A stretch of DNA of 64,000 bases from Flavimaribacter sediminis (GCF_019492055.1 NZ_JAICBX010000004.1:1-64000); one strand, 5' to 3'. Positions 45,975 through 55,160 are shown, counted from the stretch's first letter. Notes: generated by a model from the sequence alone, not told the origin. A program made the numbers and translations.

Positions 45975-46967
45975 ATGAGCGTACTTGTGACGGGTGGAGC
46001 CGGTTATATCGGCAGTCACATGGTCTGGCGGCTGCTTGACGCCGGAGAAGAGGTGACGGTCATCGACTGTCTGTCAACCGGACATGACTGGGCCGTCCCG
46101 CCGGAAGCCAATCTTGTCGTCGCCGACATTGGAGATCAGGAAAGCGTCCAGCCGGTGCTGAAGGAGCGCGGCGTCGACGCCGTGATCCACTTCGCCGGAT
46201 CGATCATCGTTCCGGAATCCGTTAGCGATCCGCTGGGCTATTACCTGAACAACACCGTGAAGTCGCGCGCGCTGCTGGAGGCCTGCGTGAATTGCGGCGT
46301 GAAGCACTTCATCTTTTCGTCCACGGCCGCCGTCTACGGAACGCCGGAACGCGCCCCGGTTTCAGAAGACGCCGATCTGCATCCCGAGTCGCCGTATGGC
46401 AATTCCAAGCTGATGACGGAACTGATGTTGCGCGACGCCTCGGCCGCGCACGGTTTCAGTTACGCGGTGCTTCGCTACTTCAACGTTGCGGGCGCCGATT
46501 CGAAGGGACGGGCCGGACAATCGACCCGCAACGCTACTCACTTGATCAAGGTCGCGACGCAGGCGGCGCTCGGAAAACGCGACGGGATGGAGGTCTACGG
46601 GCAGGACTACCCGACGCCGGACGGCACCTGCATCCGCGACTACATCCACGTCTCCGATCTGGTCGAGGCGCATTACCTGGCGCTGGAGCATTTGCGCGCG
46701 GGCGGCGGTAACCTCGTCGCCAATTGCGGTTACGGGCAGGGGTACTCGGTGCTGGAGGTGATCGACGCGGTGAAGAAGGTAAGCGGCGTGGATTTTGCTG
46801 TTCGCGAGGCCGATCGCCGCCCGGGCGATCCCGCAACGATCGTCGCCGATCCGGCGAAGATAAAGGCGCAACTCGGCTGGACGCCGCGCCATGACGATCT
46901 TTCCGAAATCGTCCGGGATGCGCTCGACTGGGAACGCTCGCTCGAGAGACGCAATACACAGCAATAG
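45975..46967 (+). CDS. galE: UDP-glucose 4-epimerase GalE
   Basis: 330-residue extended SDR. VTGGAGYIGSHMVWRLLDAG is the NAD-binding loop, catalytic Ser in FIFSSTAAVYG and Tyr/Lys in SPYGNSKLMTELML, and GTCIRDYIHVSDLVEAH is the epimerase signature. Interconverts UDP-glucose and UDP-galactose for LPS/exopolysaccharide. Followed 6 nt on by a terminator. Confidence 0.95.
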   Translation: MSVLVTGGAGYIGSHMVWRLLDAGEEVTVIDCLSTGHDWAVPPEANLVVADIGDQESVQPVLKERGVDAVIHFAGSIIVPESVSDPLGYYLNNTVKSRALLEACVNCGVKHFIFSSTAAVYGTPERAPVSEDADLHPESPYGNSKLMTELMLRDASAAHGFSYAVLRYFNVAGADSKGRAGQSTRNATHLIKVATQAALGKRDGMEVYGQDYPTPDGTCIRDYIHVSDLVEAHYLALEHLRAGGGNLVANCGYGQGYSVLEVIDAVKKVSGVDFAVREADRRPGDPATIVADPAKIKAQLGWTPRHDDLSEIVRDALDWERSLERRNTQQ

Positions 46968-46973
46968 CAATGA

Positions 46974-46998
46974 AAAGGCCCGCGCGGAGCGGGCCTTT
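46974..46998 (+). terminator. Terminator after galE
   Basis: Arms AAAGGCCCGC and GCGGGCCTTT with a 5-nt loop. Convergent with the His-rich protein gene, so it may act on both strands. Confidence 0.85.
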
Positions 46999-47023
46999 CC
47001 TGATTGAGTCTGTGACGGGTCCG

Positions 47024-47911
47024 TTATTGGGGCGGGTTCGCCAGCTGCACCGAGCAGATCATCCGCGTATGGGCGGAATTCAGCCAGCAATGCGACGGCA
47101 GCGGACCGCCGGGCACCGGATAGACATAGACCTGCTGGGGATTGCTCGCGGACGCAGCCGCCGCGCCGATCGCCGCTCCCGTGACCGCCGCCGCGCCGAT
47201 CGCCGCCCCCGGATAGTACGGATACGGGTGATAGGGATACGGGTGATAGGGATACGGGTGGTACGGCGGATAGGGGCCATAGGGATGATGAGGCGGGTAG
47301 TAGCCACCGTGATGCGGCGGGGGAGGCGGATAGGGGTGATAGCCGCCATAATGGGGAGGTGGATAGCCGCCGCCATGATAACCGCCATGGAAACCGCCGG
47401 CTCCGCCATGACCGCCGAAGCCGTGACCATGGTCGATGAAGAGCGCCACGTTGTCCGCCGATTCCGGCAGCTTGCCGGAGACCATGCGCACGCCGTATTT
47501 GACCGATCCGCCGTCCATCTCGACCGAGGTGAGTTCAACGATCGCCGGCGGCTCTTCGATCTCGCCGAGCACGGAGACTGCGGCGTTCGGCGGGTCGGCG
47601 GCGAATGTGCCGCCGGATTTTTCCCACAGACCGGCGAAGGTCACGTTGTCGACATGGCCGACCATACGATAGGGACGGTCGCTGAAATAGATTGTGGCCG
47701 GCGCCATGCCGCCCAGCGTCATCGTCTCGCCGTCGAACGTCATGGAGGTGGCCTGCTGGACATATTCGAACACCGGCGCCGGCAGGGCGTATTGCTGCGT
47801 CGGAGCTGAGCTGGCGGCTGGCTCGGCGGCAGTCGTGGCGTCCTGGGCCGAAGCAAGGCCGGGTGACGCCGCCAAGGCTACAACGCCAAGCATGGCGAGT
47901 ATCTTGTACAT
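47024..47911 (-). CDS. Secreted His/Pro/Tyr/Gly-rich protein
   Basis: 295 residues: signal peptide (MYKILAMLGVVALAASPGLA), a folded N-terminal part to about 155 (TMTFDGETMTLGGMAPATIY-like strands), then a low-complexity stretch (about 160-240) of HGGYHGGG, PHYGGYHPYPP and repeated YHPYP units, a short hydrophobic Ala/Gly segment (AAIGAAAVTGAAIGAAAASA) and a Cys-containing tail. The many His could bind Ni, Zn or Cu. Function unknown. The second ATG has AGGAG at 8 nt; the first, 6 nt upstream, has it too close. Confidence 0.78.
   Translation of the reverse strand: MYKILAMLGVVALAASPGLASAQDATTAAEPAASSAPTQQYALPAPVFEYVQQATSMTFDGETMTLGGMAPATIYFSDRPYRMVGHVDNVTFAGLWEKSGGTFAADPPNAAVSVLGEIEEPPAIVELTSVEMDGGSVKYGVRMVSGKLPESADNVALFIDHGHGFGGHGGAGGFHGGYHGGGYPPPHYGGYHPYPPPPPHHGGYYPPHHPYGPYPPYHPYPYHPYPYHPYPYYPGAAIGAAAVTGAAIGAAAASASNPQQVYVYPVPGGPLPSHCWLNSAHTRMICSVQLANPPQ
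47221..47265 (-). repeat. 15-bp tandem repeat coding for YHPYP
   Basis: Three copies of GATACGGGTGATAGG (plus strand) in the His-rich gene, with a diverged fourth beside them. In-frame length changes would alter the number of YHPYP units. Confidence 0.85.
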
Positions 47912-48126
47912 AGACATGTCTCCTGATTGCATTAAGTTGATGTTTTATTCTCGAAATATACGTGTCGAGTGTTGCCAGTTTATTTCAAATCGCGGCTCGA
48001 ACAACTGTAATTTGCGCGCTTGGTTTTTGATTTCTTATCGGCGCCTTGAACCCCCGGCGCTGCTTGCATTGCCGGCGGCGCGGCGTTAGGGCTGGGTTTA
48101 TAATGGATAAAAATGGGGGGCGCGCC

Positions 48127-49128
48127 ATGGCCAATCCTGTGCTGGTCGAGGTGACGAGGGGCGGACGCGTTGAAAGCCGCCACCGCGGCGCCGCGGTTGC
48201 AGTGGACGCTGCGGGACAGATCATATTCTCGAAGGGCGATACGTCGGCGCCGATATTTCCGCGTTCGGCGGTCAAGGCGATGCAAGCCCTGCCGCTGGTG
48301 GAGTCCGGCGCAGCCGACGCCTACGGGTTCGGCGATCGCGAGATCGCGCTCGCCTGTTCGTCGCATTCCGGCCAGCCGGAGCATGTCGCGCTGGCGGCCG
48401 CCATGCTGAAGGCGGCGGGGCGCGACGCGGACGCGCTGGAATGCGGCTGCCACTGGCCGTTCAACATGAAGGTTTCGACCAGGATGGCCGCGTCCGGCGG
48501 CAAGCTGACAACGCTTCACAACAACTGCTCCGGCAAGCATGCGGGCTTCGTTTGCGTCGCCTGCCATCTCGGCCACTCGCCCGCCGGCTACATCAATTAC
48601 GACCACCCGGTGCAGGGGCTGGTGCGGGACGCGCTGGGCGACCTGACCGGCGCGCATTACGGGGTCGACACTTGCGGAACGGACGGCTGTTCGATCCCGA
48701 CCTACGCCGTGCCGCTGCCCGCTGTCGCCCACGGTTTTGCGAAGATGACGACCGGCGAGGGCCTGGCGCCGGCGCGGGCTAAGGCGGCGCGGCGCATCAT
48801 CGAGGCCTGCATGGCGGAACCCTTTTACGTCGCCGGCTCCAAACGGGCCTGCACCCGGCTGATGGAGCTTGCCCCGGGCAAGGTCTTCGCCAAGACCGGC
48901 GCCGAGGGCGTGTTCTGCGCGGCGCTGCCCGAACAGGGCGTTGGCGTGGCGGTCAAATGCGACGACGGCGCGACTCGGGCCGCCGAGGCGATGGTCGCCG
49001 CGGTTCTCGCGCTGCTGGTGGAAGACGAAGCGCTGCGCGACGGCTTGCGGGCTATAGCCGGCCACTCGATCAGCAACTGGAACGGCATTGAAACAGGGCA
49101 TTTGCGGGTAACCGAAGCGCTTCTATAG
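48127..49128 (+). CDS. Rhizobial-type (ReAV) L-asparaginase
   Basis: 333 residues of the Asparaginase_II (AnsA-type) family, distinct from bacterial class I/II enzymes. All key positions of Rhizobium etli ReAV are met with a one-residue offset: Ser47 and Lys50 in PRSAVKAMQ, Cys134 and Lys137 in NNCSGKHAG, and Cys188 in TCGTDGCSIP. Hydrolyses asparagine to aspartate and ammonia. ATG at 48127 used. Its last 6 nt overlap the end of the convergent repeat-protein gene. Confidence 0.9.
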   Translation: MANPVLVEVTRGGRVESRHRGAAVAVDAAGQIIFSKGDTSAPIFPRSAVKAMQALPLVESGAADAYGFGDREIALACSSHSGQPEHVALAAAMLKAAGRDADALECGCHWPFNMKVSTRMAASGGKLTTLHNNCSGKHAGFVCVACHLGHSPAGYINYDHPVQGLVRDALGDLTGAHYGVDTCGTDGCSIPTYAVPLPAVAHGFAKMTTGEGLAPARAKAARRIIEACMAEPFYVAGSKRACTRLMELAPGKVFAKTGAEGVFCAALPEQGVGVAVKCDDGATRAAEAMVAAVLALLVEDEALRDGLRAIAGHSISNWNGIETGHLRVTEALL

Positions 49129-50511
49129 CTGCGTGTTGCCGAAGACGGTGAGGTGCGGATAGTCTTGCGCCCCGCCGGCGATCATGTCGCGCGTTATCCG
49201 CTCCTGCCAGCGATAGCCGACGATCGCGCCGCGCAGCGTGTTCTGGAAGATGTTGTTGGCGATCTGCGCGCCTTGCGCCCCGTCAACCACGGTGACGGCG
49301 ACGCCGATGAGGCTGTTGCGCACGATGTTGTCCGTGACCGAGACGCCGCGCAGATACGGACCCCAGCCGATGAGCATGCCGAAGCGGGCGATGTTGTCGA
49401 GGACGTTGCCGTTGACGCTCGTGTCGGCTTCCGCCGCAATCCCCCAGCCGAAGCCCGGCCCGACCGGATCGTAGGGACCCTCGTTGACGATATTGCGGAT
49501 GATGTTGCCGCTGACGACGGCTAGGCGGCCGCCCTCGTTGAAATTGGCGATCGAGACGCCGTTCGCCGCGCCGTCGACCAGATTGTTGGCGACGATCGCG
49601 CCCTCGAAGGCGAACTCGGAATAGATGGCGGTTTCGCCGCTCGCGAGACACTGGTTGGAGACGATCTGCACGCCAGATCCGCTGTTGGAGCGGATGGCGG
49701 AAAAGGCGCAGTCGGCGACATGATTGCCGGTGATCATGACATTGTTGGCCTGGTAGACGTTGATCCCGTTGCCGTGCTGACCCGTGCCGCCGTCGTCGGC
49801 GCGAATGCCCGTGACGCGGTTGCCGGAGACGATCGCGCCGTCCGGCCCCGGCCGCCGGCGATGGACGAGGACGCCGCCATTGCCGCAATTCTGGATCCGG
49901 TTGTCGGCGATCCGCATGGCAGAACCATCGACGCAGTAGATCCCGGCCAAGGCGGCGGCTGAGACCGACGTTTCCGCGATCGACCCGCCGCAGGCTTCGA
50001 GCGCCACGCCGTGCTTGCGACTGTCGAAGATGTTGCAGCCGGAAATATCGACGTTGACGGTGTGGACCGCCTCCACAGCGCCGCGGCAGTAATCCGCCAG
50101 CCGGTAGCCGGACGCGTCGAGAGTCAGGCCGGCAAGGCGAATGTCGGAGGCGTTTTCCGCGCGCAGGAAATGATTGCCGCCGCCATAGATCAGCCGGCTG
50201 AGGCCTGGCACGCCGCGCAGATGGACAAGCGCCGGGAGCGTCACGTCGGAGACGACGAAATCGCCCGGCGGGATGAACACCGGCACGCCGGAATCCGACG
50301 CCGCGTTGAGAATTCTCTCAAGCGCCGGCCCCTGGTTTTCGAGAGAGTCCGGCGCAAGACCAAGTTCGACGGCGTTGAGCGCGTCCGGGGTCGCCGGCGG
50401 GGCGGCTCGAACCGGCGCGACGCCGGCGGCGAGCGCCGAGCCCACGCCCGCCAGGAACCTGCGTCGTGTTGGCGCTGGACAATGTAGCGACGTCGGCGTG
50501 ATCTGTCTCAT
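49123..50511 (-). CDS. TAT-secreted parallel beta-helix repeat protein
   Basis: 462 residues. The twin-arginine signal (PTRRRFLAGVGSALAAGVAP) is followed by tandem Asn/Gly-rich repeats (GNRVTGIRADD, NNVMITGNHVADCAFSAIRS, NNLVDGAANGVSIANF, GNVLDNIARFGMLIGWG) of the right-handed beta-helix type. It matches the uncharacterised TAT-translocated repeat family widespread in Rhizobiales. Role unknown; a polysaccharide- or envelope-associated function is likely. Good GGAGG site. Confidence 0.83.
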   Translation of the reverse strand: MRQITPTSLHCPAPTRRRFLAGVGSALAAGVAPVRAAPPATPDALNAVELGLAPDSLENQGPALERILNAASDSGVPVFIPPGDFVVSDVTLPALVHLRGVPGLSRLIYGGGNHFLRAENASDIRLAGLTLDASGYRLADYCRGAVEAVHTVNVDISGCNIFDSRKHGVALEACGGSIAETSVSAAALAGIYCVDGSAMRIADNRIQNCGNGGVLVHRRRPGPDGAIVSGNRVTGIRADDGGTGQHGNGINVYQANNVMITGNHVADCAFSAIRSNSGSGVQIVSNQCLASGETAIYSEFAFEGAIVANNLVDGAANGVSIANFNEGGRLAVVSGNIIRNIVNEGPYDPVGPGFGWGIAAEADTSVNGNVLDNIARFGMLIGWGPYLRGVSVTDNIVRNSLIGVAVTVVDGAQGAQIANNIFQNTLRGAIVGYRWQERITRDMIAGGAQDYPHLTVFGNTQL

Positions 50512-50622
50512 CCTGCCTCCCTTTCGGTTGAACCGGCTTGTCTGCTCCCTGTCGCCTTGCTTGTCAGTCTGCATGAAGTTCACTATCCACAAGGGCCAAG
50601 ACAAAGACAAGACGGGGTTACG

Positions 50623-51399
50623 ATGAGCGACGACCACAAGGGCGTGATTTTCGACTGGGCCGGGACCGTGATCGATTTCGGTTCCTTTGCGCCGATGGGC
50701 GTGTTCGTGAAGCTCTTCGCCGGCCACGACATCGAGGTGACGATCGAGGAGGCGCGCCGGCCGATGGGCATGCCGAAGCGCGACCATATCCGCGCGATGC
50801 TCAACGCCTCGCGCATCGCTTCGGAATGGCAGCGCGTCTACGGCAAGCCGGCGACGGAGGACGACGTCGATGAACTCTACCGCGTCTTCGTGCCGATGAA
50901 CGAGGACGTGGTGGCCGACCACGCCGACCTTGTGCCGGGCGCGGCCGAGGCGATCGCGCTCCTGCGCGACAGGGGCTACCGCATCGGCTCGACGACGGGC
51001 TACACGCGCTCGATCATCGAGCGGGTCGCGCCAATCGCTGCAAACCAGGGCTTTGCGCCGGATACGATCGTCTGCGCCGACGATCTGCCCTATGGCCGCC
51101 CGACCCCGATGGGCATGTACAAGTGCTGCCTTGACCTCGGGATCGCCGACGCGCGCCAGCTGATCAAGGTGGACGACACGGAGCCGGGCATCGCCGAGGG
51201 CGAAGCCGCCGGCTGCCTGACGGTGGGCGTGCTGCTCTCCGGCAACCACGCCGGCCTGACGGTCGACGAATGGCGATCGCTCGACGAGGCGGCGCTCGAC
51301 CATATTCGAGACGAGGCCGGCGCGACGCTCAACGCGGCGGGCGCCGATTACCTGATCGACACGGTCGCCGACCTGCCGGCGCTGCTCGAGACGCTTTAA
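50623..51399 (+). CDS. phnX: Phosphonoacetaldehyde hydrolase PhnX (phosphonatase)
   Basis: 258-residue HAD-family enzyme. Nucleophile Asp11 (FDWAGT) and the Schiff-base Lys52 (MGMPKRDH) are in place, with GSTTGYTRSIIERV and the PYGRPTPMGMYK loop. Cleaves the C-P bond of phosphonoacetaldehyde to acetaldehyde and phosphate. The usual partner phnW (2-aminoethylphosphonate transaminase) is not adjacent. Stop overlaps the convergent P460 gene. Confidence 0.93.
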   Translation: MSDDHKGVIFDWAGTVIDFGSFAPMGVFVKLFAGHDIEVTIEEARRPMGMPKRDHIRAMLNASRIASEWQRVYGKPATEDDVDELYRVFVPMNEDVVADHADLVPGAAEAIALLRDRGYRIGSTTGYTRSIIERVAPIAANQGFAPDTIVCADDLPYGRPTPMGMYKCCLDLGIADARQLIKVDDTEPGIAEGEAAGCLTVGVLLSGNHAGLTVDEWRSLDEAALDHIRDEAGATLNAAGADYLIDTVADLPALLETL

Positions 51400-51959
51400 T
51401 CGCGCAGCATCGGATAGGCCTCGATGTGCACCCAGTCGGTCGCTTTGACCGGCATGTGGCAGCCGAGACAGTCCTGCTCGTAGTTGGTGGTGATGGTGGC
51501 GTTCGGCGCATCGGCGTTGAACTTCGCCCATCCCCAGCCGTCGCCCCACAACGGTCCCTGCGGACCGTTTTCCTTCGGCGGCTTGATCATCGCGAACCAG
51601 CCCTTCAGCGCGCCGAGCGACGATGTCCTGTCGTCGCCGTCGGCCTTGGTGACCCCGTCGCGCAGTTCCTTGATGAGCACGGCGCCTTCGGGAAATTCTC
51701 CGGTCTGCTGATACGCCGTCACTGTTTCCGGCTGGGTGTAGACGACGTTGAACTGCCTGACGCCGGCGTCGTCGAGATGCGCGAACACGCCGAGCACGCT
51801 CCAGTCGCGCGCGTAATTCTCTTTCGTCATGACGATCGAGCCGTCGGGCCGGACCATCGCGTTGGCCGCCCCTTCGGCGGCGACGGGCGTCGCGTGCGCG
51901 AAGATGACGGCGGCCGCCGCCAGCATCGCCGTTCCCGACAGGTACAAGGCCGTTTTCAT
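51396..51959 (-). CDS. Cytochrome P460-family protein
   Basis: 187 residues with signal peptide (cleaved near PVAA-EG). One c-type haem motif is at the end: DCLGCHMPVKATDWVHIEAY. WSVLGVF and GWGWAKFNA fit the P460 beta-barrel. P460 proteins oxidise hydroxylamine or NO, or serve as cytochrome c'-beta; the cross-linking Lys of true P460 would be needed for activity and I cannot confirm it. Convergent with phnX. Confidence 0.78.
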   Translation of the reverse strand: MKTALYLSGTAMLAAAAVIFAHATPVAAEGAANAMVRPDGSIVMTKENYARDWSVLGVFAHLDDAGVRQFNVVYTQPETVTAYQQTGEFPEGAVLIKELRDGVTKADGDDRTSSLGALKGWFAMIKPPKENGPQGPLWGDGWGWAKFNADAPNATITTNYEQDCLGCHMPVKATDWVHIEAYPMLRD

Positions 51960-52321
51960 GCTATCTGCTCCATGGACGGTTGAACGCCTGATCCTTGCGG
52001 CCTGCGGCCCGCCGGGTCAAGCCGGACGACGCAAACAGGGTTAGCGAAGAGACAAGTGAAGGCGGTGCGGTATGGTCGCGCTTTGGCTTTGTTTCGGGAT
52101 TCCGGCGTTTCAAACATTCGAAGTTGCGTTGGGACGACCCAAGGCGCCGCTCCAGATTCATCCTGGTGAACCCCTATACCACATGCCGCAGAAAATTGCA
52201 CGTAAAAGTTCCTGCTTTGTTCTCTCTCTTGCAATGGTCTGCCGGGCCGCCATCTTTCCGCTCCAAAAACGTGTGGCCCCTGCCTATACTCGCCCTGACC
52301 GATTCCCTTCCGGAGGCATTC
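51960..52321. other. Intergenic region, no gene seen
   Basis: About 360 nt between the divergent P460 and symporter-fusion genes. An open frame runs through it on the plus strand but codes for nothing family-like. A GGAGG lies just before the symporter ATG; I see no strong palindrome. Confidence 0.5.
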
Positions 52322-54499
52322 ATGGGACTGCTGGCGCGACTTTCCTCCGTCAATCTGTCGATCTGGGTCATCATTGGCGCGTTGTCGGGGATCTTCTGCG
52401 GCGTCTTTATCGGCGAGTATGCGGCCAACCTGGAGCCGCTCGGCTCGATCTACGTCATGCTTTTGCAGATGTGCGTCTTTCCCTTCGTCGTCTCGTCGCT
52501 TCTGCACGGCCTCGGCAGCCTGACCCCGCAAATGGCGCTTCGCCTGTTGCGCTCCGGGTGGCCGGTCTTCCTGCTTGGCTGGGCGGTGGTGTTCGCCGGC
52601 CTGTGGATCCTCTCCCAGGGCATTCCGGAGGCGCGTCCGCCGGTTCTCGTCCAGCCCTCCGAAGGCGGCGGACTGGGCGAACTCCTGTCGCTCGTCATCC
52701 CCTCCAATCCTTTCACGGACCTTACCCGGAACTACGTGCCGGCGATCGTCGTCTTTTCGGTCTTCTACGGGATCGCCATCCAGCGCTCCAGGCAGAAGGA
52801 AAGTCTTTTGTCCGCGCTCGAGACGTTTCGACAGGCGAGCGTGACCGTGTGGGGCTGGGTGGTGCGCATTGCGCCTTTCGGCGTTTTCGCGCTGTTCGCC
52901 GACCTCGCCGGAACGGTGGAAATACAATTGCTCGGCGGCCTTGTGCTTTACGCGGTGCTGTTCGTGCTCGGCGCGCTGGCGATGGCACTGTGGGTGCTGC
53001 CGTCGCTCCTGTGCGCGATCGCCCCGATGCGCTATCCCGAACTGATGCGCGACCTGCAGGAGGCGCTGGTCGTCGCCGTTGTCACCTCGCTGCCGATCAC
53101 CGCCGTGCCGCTGATCATCAAGGTGACGCGCAAGATGCTCGAGGAGCGGAAGATCGACGATCCGGAGAGCGGCGAGATCATTTCGACCTCGCTTGCCGTC
53201 AGCTATCCGATCGGACAGCTCGGCAATCTGTTCGTCGCCTTCTTCATCGTCTTCGCCGCCTATTACGCGCATTCGGCCCTGCCGGCGACGGTCTGGTTCA
53301 GTCTTCCGGCCGTCACGATCCTTTCCACCGTCGGCACGCCGGTTTCGACCGTTGACGCCGTCTCCTTCATGGCGCACTGGCTGAACCTGCCGGAAGAGGT
53401 GAAGCTGCTCTATGTGGAGCTGATGACGCTGACGCGCTATCCGCAGGTTCTCGTCTCCGCAATGAGCCTCGCCTTCATCACCATCATCGCCGCATTTTCC
53501 TATTACGGGCTCGCCCGGCTGCATAAAAGACGGCTCCTCTTTTCGCTCGGATCGAGCGCGCTGCTGATGGCTGCGCTGGCGATCGGCGGCCGCGCCGCCG
53601 CGCCCTACGTGACGACCAAGGAGCCCGACCCCTATGTGAGCTTCACGCTGGACGCGGACCTGAAGGGCCGGGTCAAGGCGACGGTTCACAAGGTCGCGGA
53701 CGGCGACGCGGCCACGGCGCCGGCGCGAAGCGGCGACGCCATGCAGCGCGTGCGCGAGAACGGCGTGCTGCGCGTCGGCTACGGACAGGCGCTCATTCCG
53801 TTCAGCTATTTCAACGGCGCGGGCGATCTGGTCGGCTACGACGTGGCGCTCGCCTACCGGCTGGCGGACGGTCTCGGCGTCGACCTGGAATTCTACCCGA
53901 TCACCGACTGGGCGGGGCTCGGAACGGCGCTGACGGAAAACCGCTTCGACCTTGCGATCGGCGGCATCTATGTTTCCGACAAACGCCTACAGCAGGTGCG
54001 CGTGTCCGACACCTATCTCTATACGCCGCTGGCGCTGATCGCGCATGCGGACAAGGCGAAGACCTATCTCGACCTCGCCGACGTGGACACGAAAGGCCTG
54101 CGCGTCACCGTCTTCAGGGACACGATCCTCGAAGACCTGGCGCGCAAACTGTTTCCCGACGCGACCATAGAGGTGGTCGAAGACTACAGGACGCTGTCGA
54201 CCAACCCCGGTTTCGACGTCGCGCTGTGGACGCAGCTTCAGGCCGAAGCCTGGGCGGAGGCCAATCCGGGCTATTCGGCGGTCGTGCCGGACAATCTGGG
54301 CAGCCCGCTCGCCATCGCCATACCGATGCCGCCCGATTCCTCGAAATTCGCCCGCTTTGTCGACGACTGGCTGTCGCTTCAGCGCGGCAACGGCTTCGAG
54401 GAGGGGCTGAAGCGCTACTGGTTCGAGGGCCAGCCGCGCAAGAGCGACGCCCCGCGCTGGAGCATCCTGAACAACGTAATCGGGAAAGGCGGCGACTGA
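52322..54499 (+). CDS. Dicarboxylate/amino acid:cation symporter fused to a periplasmic binding domain
   Basis: 725 residues. The first about 410 form an SDF/glutamate-transporter-type membrane domain (VMLLQMCVFPFVVSSLLHGL, a long hydrophobic run, TVGTPVSTVDAVSFMAHW). A further membrane segment (about 400-425) is followed by a linker and, from about 475, a family 3 periplasmic binding fold (RVRENGVLRVGYGQALIPFS, GYDVALAYRLADGLGVDLEF, FDLAIGGIYVSDKR). The binding fold likely lies in the periplasm and could deliver substrate to, or gate, the carrier. Start at ATG 52322 with GGAGG. Confidence 0.86.
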   Translation: MGLLARLSSVNLSIWVIIGALSGIFCGVFIGEYAANLEPLGSIYVMLLQMCVFPFVVSSLLHGLGSLTPQMALRLLRSGWPVFLLGWAVVFAGLWILSQGIPEARPPVLVQPSEGGGLGELLSLVIPSNPFTDLTRNYVPAIVVFSVFYGIAIQRSRQKESLLSALETFRQASVTVWGWVVRIAPFGVFALFADLAGTVEIQLLGGLVLYAVLFVLGALAMALWVLPSLLCAIAPMRYPELMRDLQEALVVAVVTSLPITAVPLIIKVTRKMLEERKIDDPESGEIISTSLAVSYPIGQLGNLFVAFFIVFAAYYAHSALPATVWFSLPAVTILSTVGTPVSTVDAVSFMAHWLNLPEEVKLLYVELMTLTRYPQVLVSAMSLAFITIIAAFSYYGLARLHKRRLLFSLGSSALLMAALAIGGRAAAPYVTTKEPDPYVSFTLDADLKGRVKATVHKVADGDAATAPARSGDAMQRVRENGVLRVGYGQALIPFSYFNGAGDLVGYDVALAYRLADGLGVDLEFYPITDWAGLGTALTENRFDLAIGGIYVSDKRLQQVRVSDTYLYTPLALIAHADKAKTYLDLADVDTKGLRVTVFRDTILEDLARKLFPDATIEVVEDYRTLSTNPGFDVALWTQLQAEAWAEANPGYSAVVPDNLGSPLAIAIPMPPDSSKFARFVDDWLSLQRGNGFEEGLKRYWFEGQPRKSDAPRWSILNNVIGKGGD

Positions 54500-55160
54500 C
54501 GCCATTCGGGTCCGATGCGGGCGGCGCGGCGGCGGATGTCGCCGTTTCAGCGGATGGAATCTGGCTTTGTTTCGGGAATTCGGGATTTCGCGGTTCTTCC
54601 GGCGTGTCCGGCGGCGGGGTTTCTGCCTCCACGGGGCAATCGATCCAGGCCTTGAACGCTTTTTTCCGCCGGGCGCGGGCTTCGTTGCGGTAGCGCCTCA
54701 GCAGGCGGCCGGGATCTTCCATGCGGCGTGCGGTGCGCGGATCAACGAGCGCGGTGATGAGGCGCATCACCCGGCGATCTTCCATGCGCGTGAGGGTCTC
54801 GCCCGCGAGCGCCCGCTTCATCAGTTCGGCGTCGTCGCAATGGTCCGGGTAGGGGGCGTCCAGGTTCCTGCCTGCCTCGAAATCGGCGAGCGCGCGTTCG
54901 CAGGATTCAAGCCGCGCCTCGGCTTCCGCCAGCGCCAGGGCGCGGAAGCGGCGCTCGTCGCAGGGGATAAAATCAGTGAGCGTGAGGTCGGGTTGGGCAA
55001 GGATGATGCGGAGCCACAGGCCCACGCGCGCCGGATCGGGCCGCGCTGTAGCGCCGTGCCGGCGGGCGTTGCCGGCGACAACGGCCTTGCCGTCCGGCGT
55101 TATGGGGCCTGTGCTCTTGGCGGAATTCGCCCGGTTGCGGCGGGCGATGTGGTCGGTCAC
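54114..55160 (-). CDS. Conserved protein with STGP-TPxGK motif, 3' end uncertain
   Basis: 348-residue frame. The N-terminus (RRNRANSAKSTGPITPDGKA, then NARRHGATA) belongs to a broad family of unknown function with the STGPRTPEGK motif. Credible sequence runs to about residue 215. The remaining 130 residues are Arg/Ser/Ala-rich and are antisense to the symporter fusion, so the true end is probably near 54500 and the frame merely lacks a stop. Starts by a 4-nt overlap with the next upstream gene. Confidence 0.65.
   Translation of the reverse strand: MTDHIARRNRANSAKSTGPITPDGKAVVAGNARRHGATARPDPARVGLWLRIILAQPDLTLTDFIPCDERRFRALALAEAEARLESCERALADFEAGRNLDAPYPDHCDDAELMKRALAGETLTRMEDRRVMRLITALVDPRTARRMEDPGRLLRRYRNEARARRKKAFKAWIDCPVEAETPPPDTPEEPRNPEFPKQSQIPSAETATSAAAPPASDPNGVSRRLSRLRCSGCSSAGRRSCAAGPRTSSASAPPRSRCRAEATASRRQSGRISRNRAASVWRWRAGCPDCPARPPNSPDWPPPRLRPEAASTARRRNRGWSTASCSLRPPLWSRRETVCAPGLRGSCP

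Noticed and set aside
51956-53689. 577-codon minus-strand frame opposite the symporter fusion
   Set aside because: Shadow: rich in Arg/Gln/Asp/Glu, no family match, and the plus-strand gene is clearly real.
52084-54583. A 15-bp identity (TGGCTTTGTTTCGGG) at 52084 and 54569
   Set aside because: A 15-mer match in 64 kb is expected about once by chance; no longer similarity around it.
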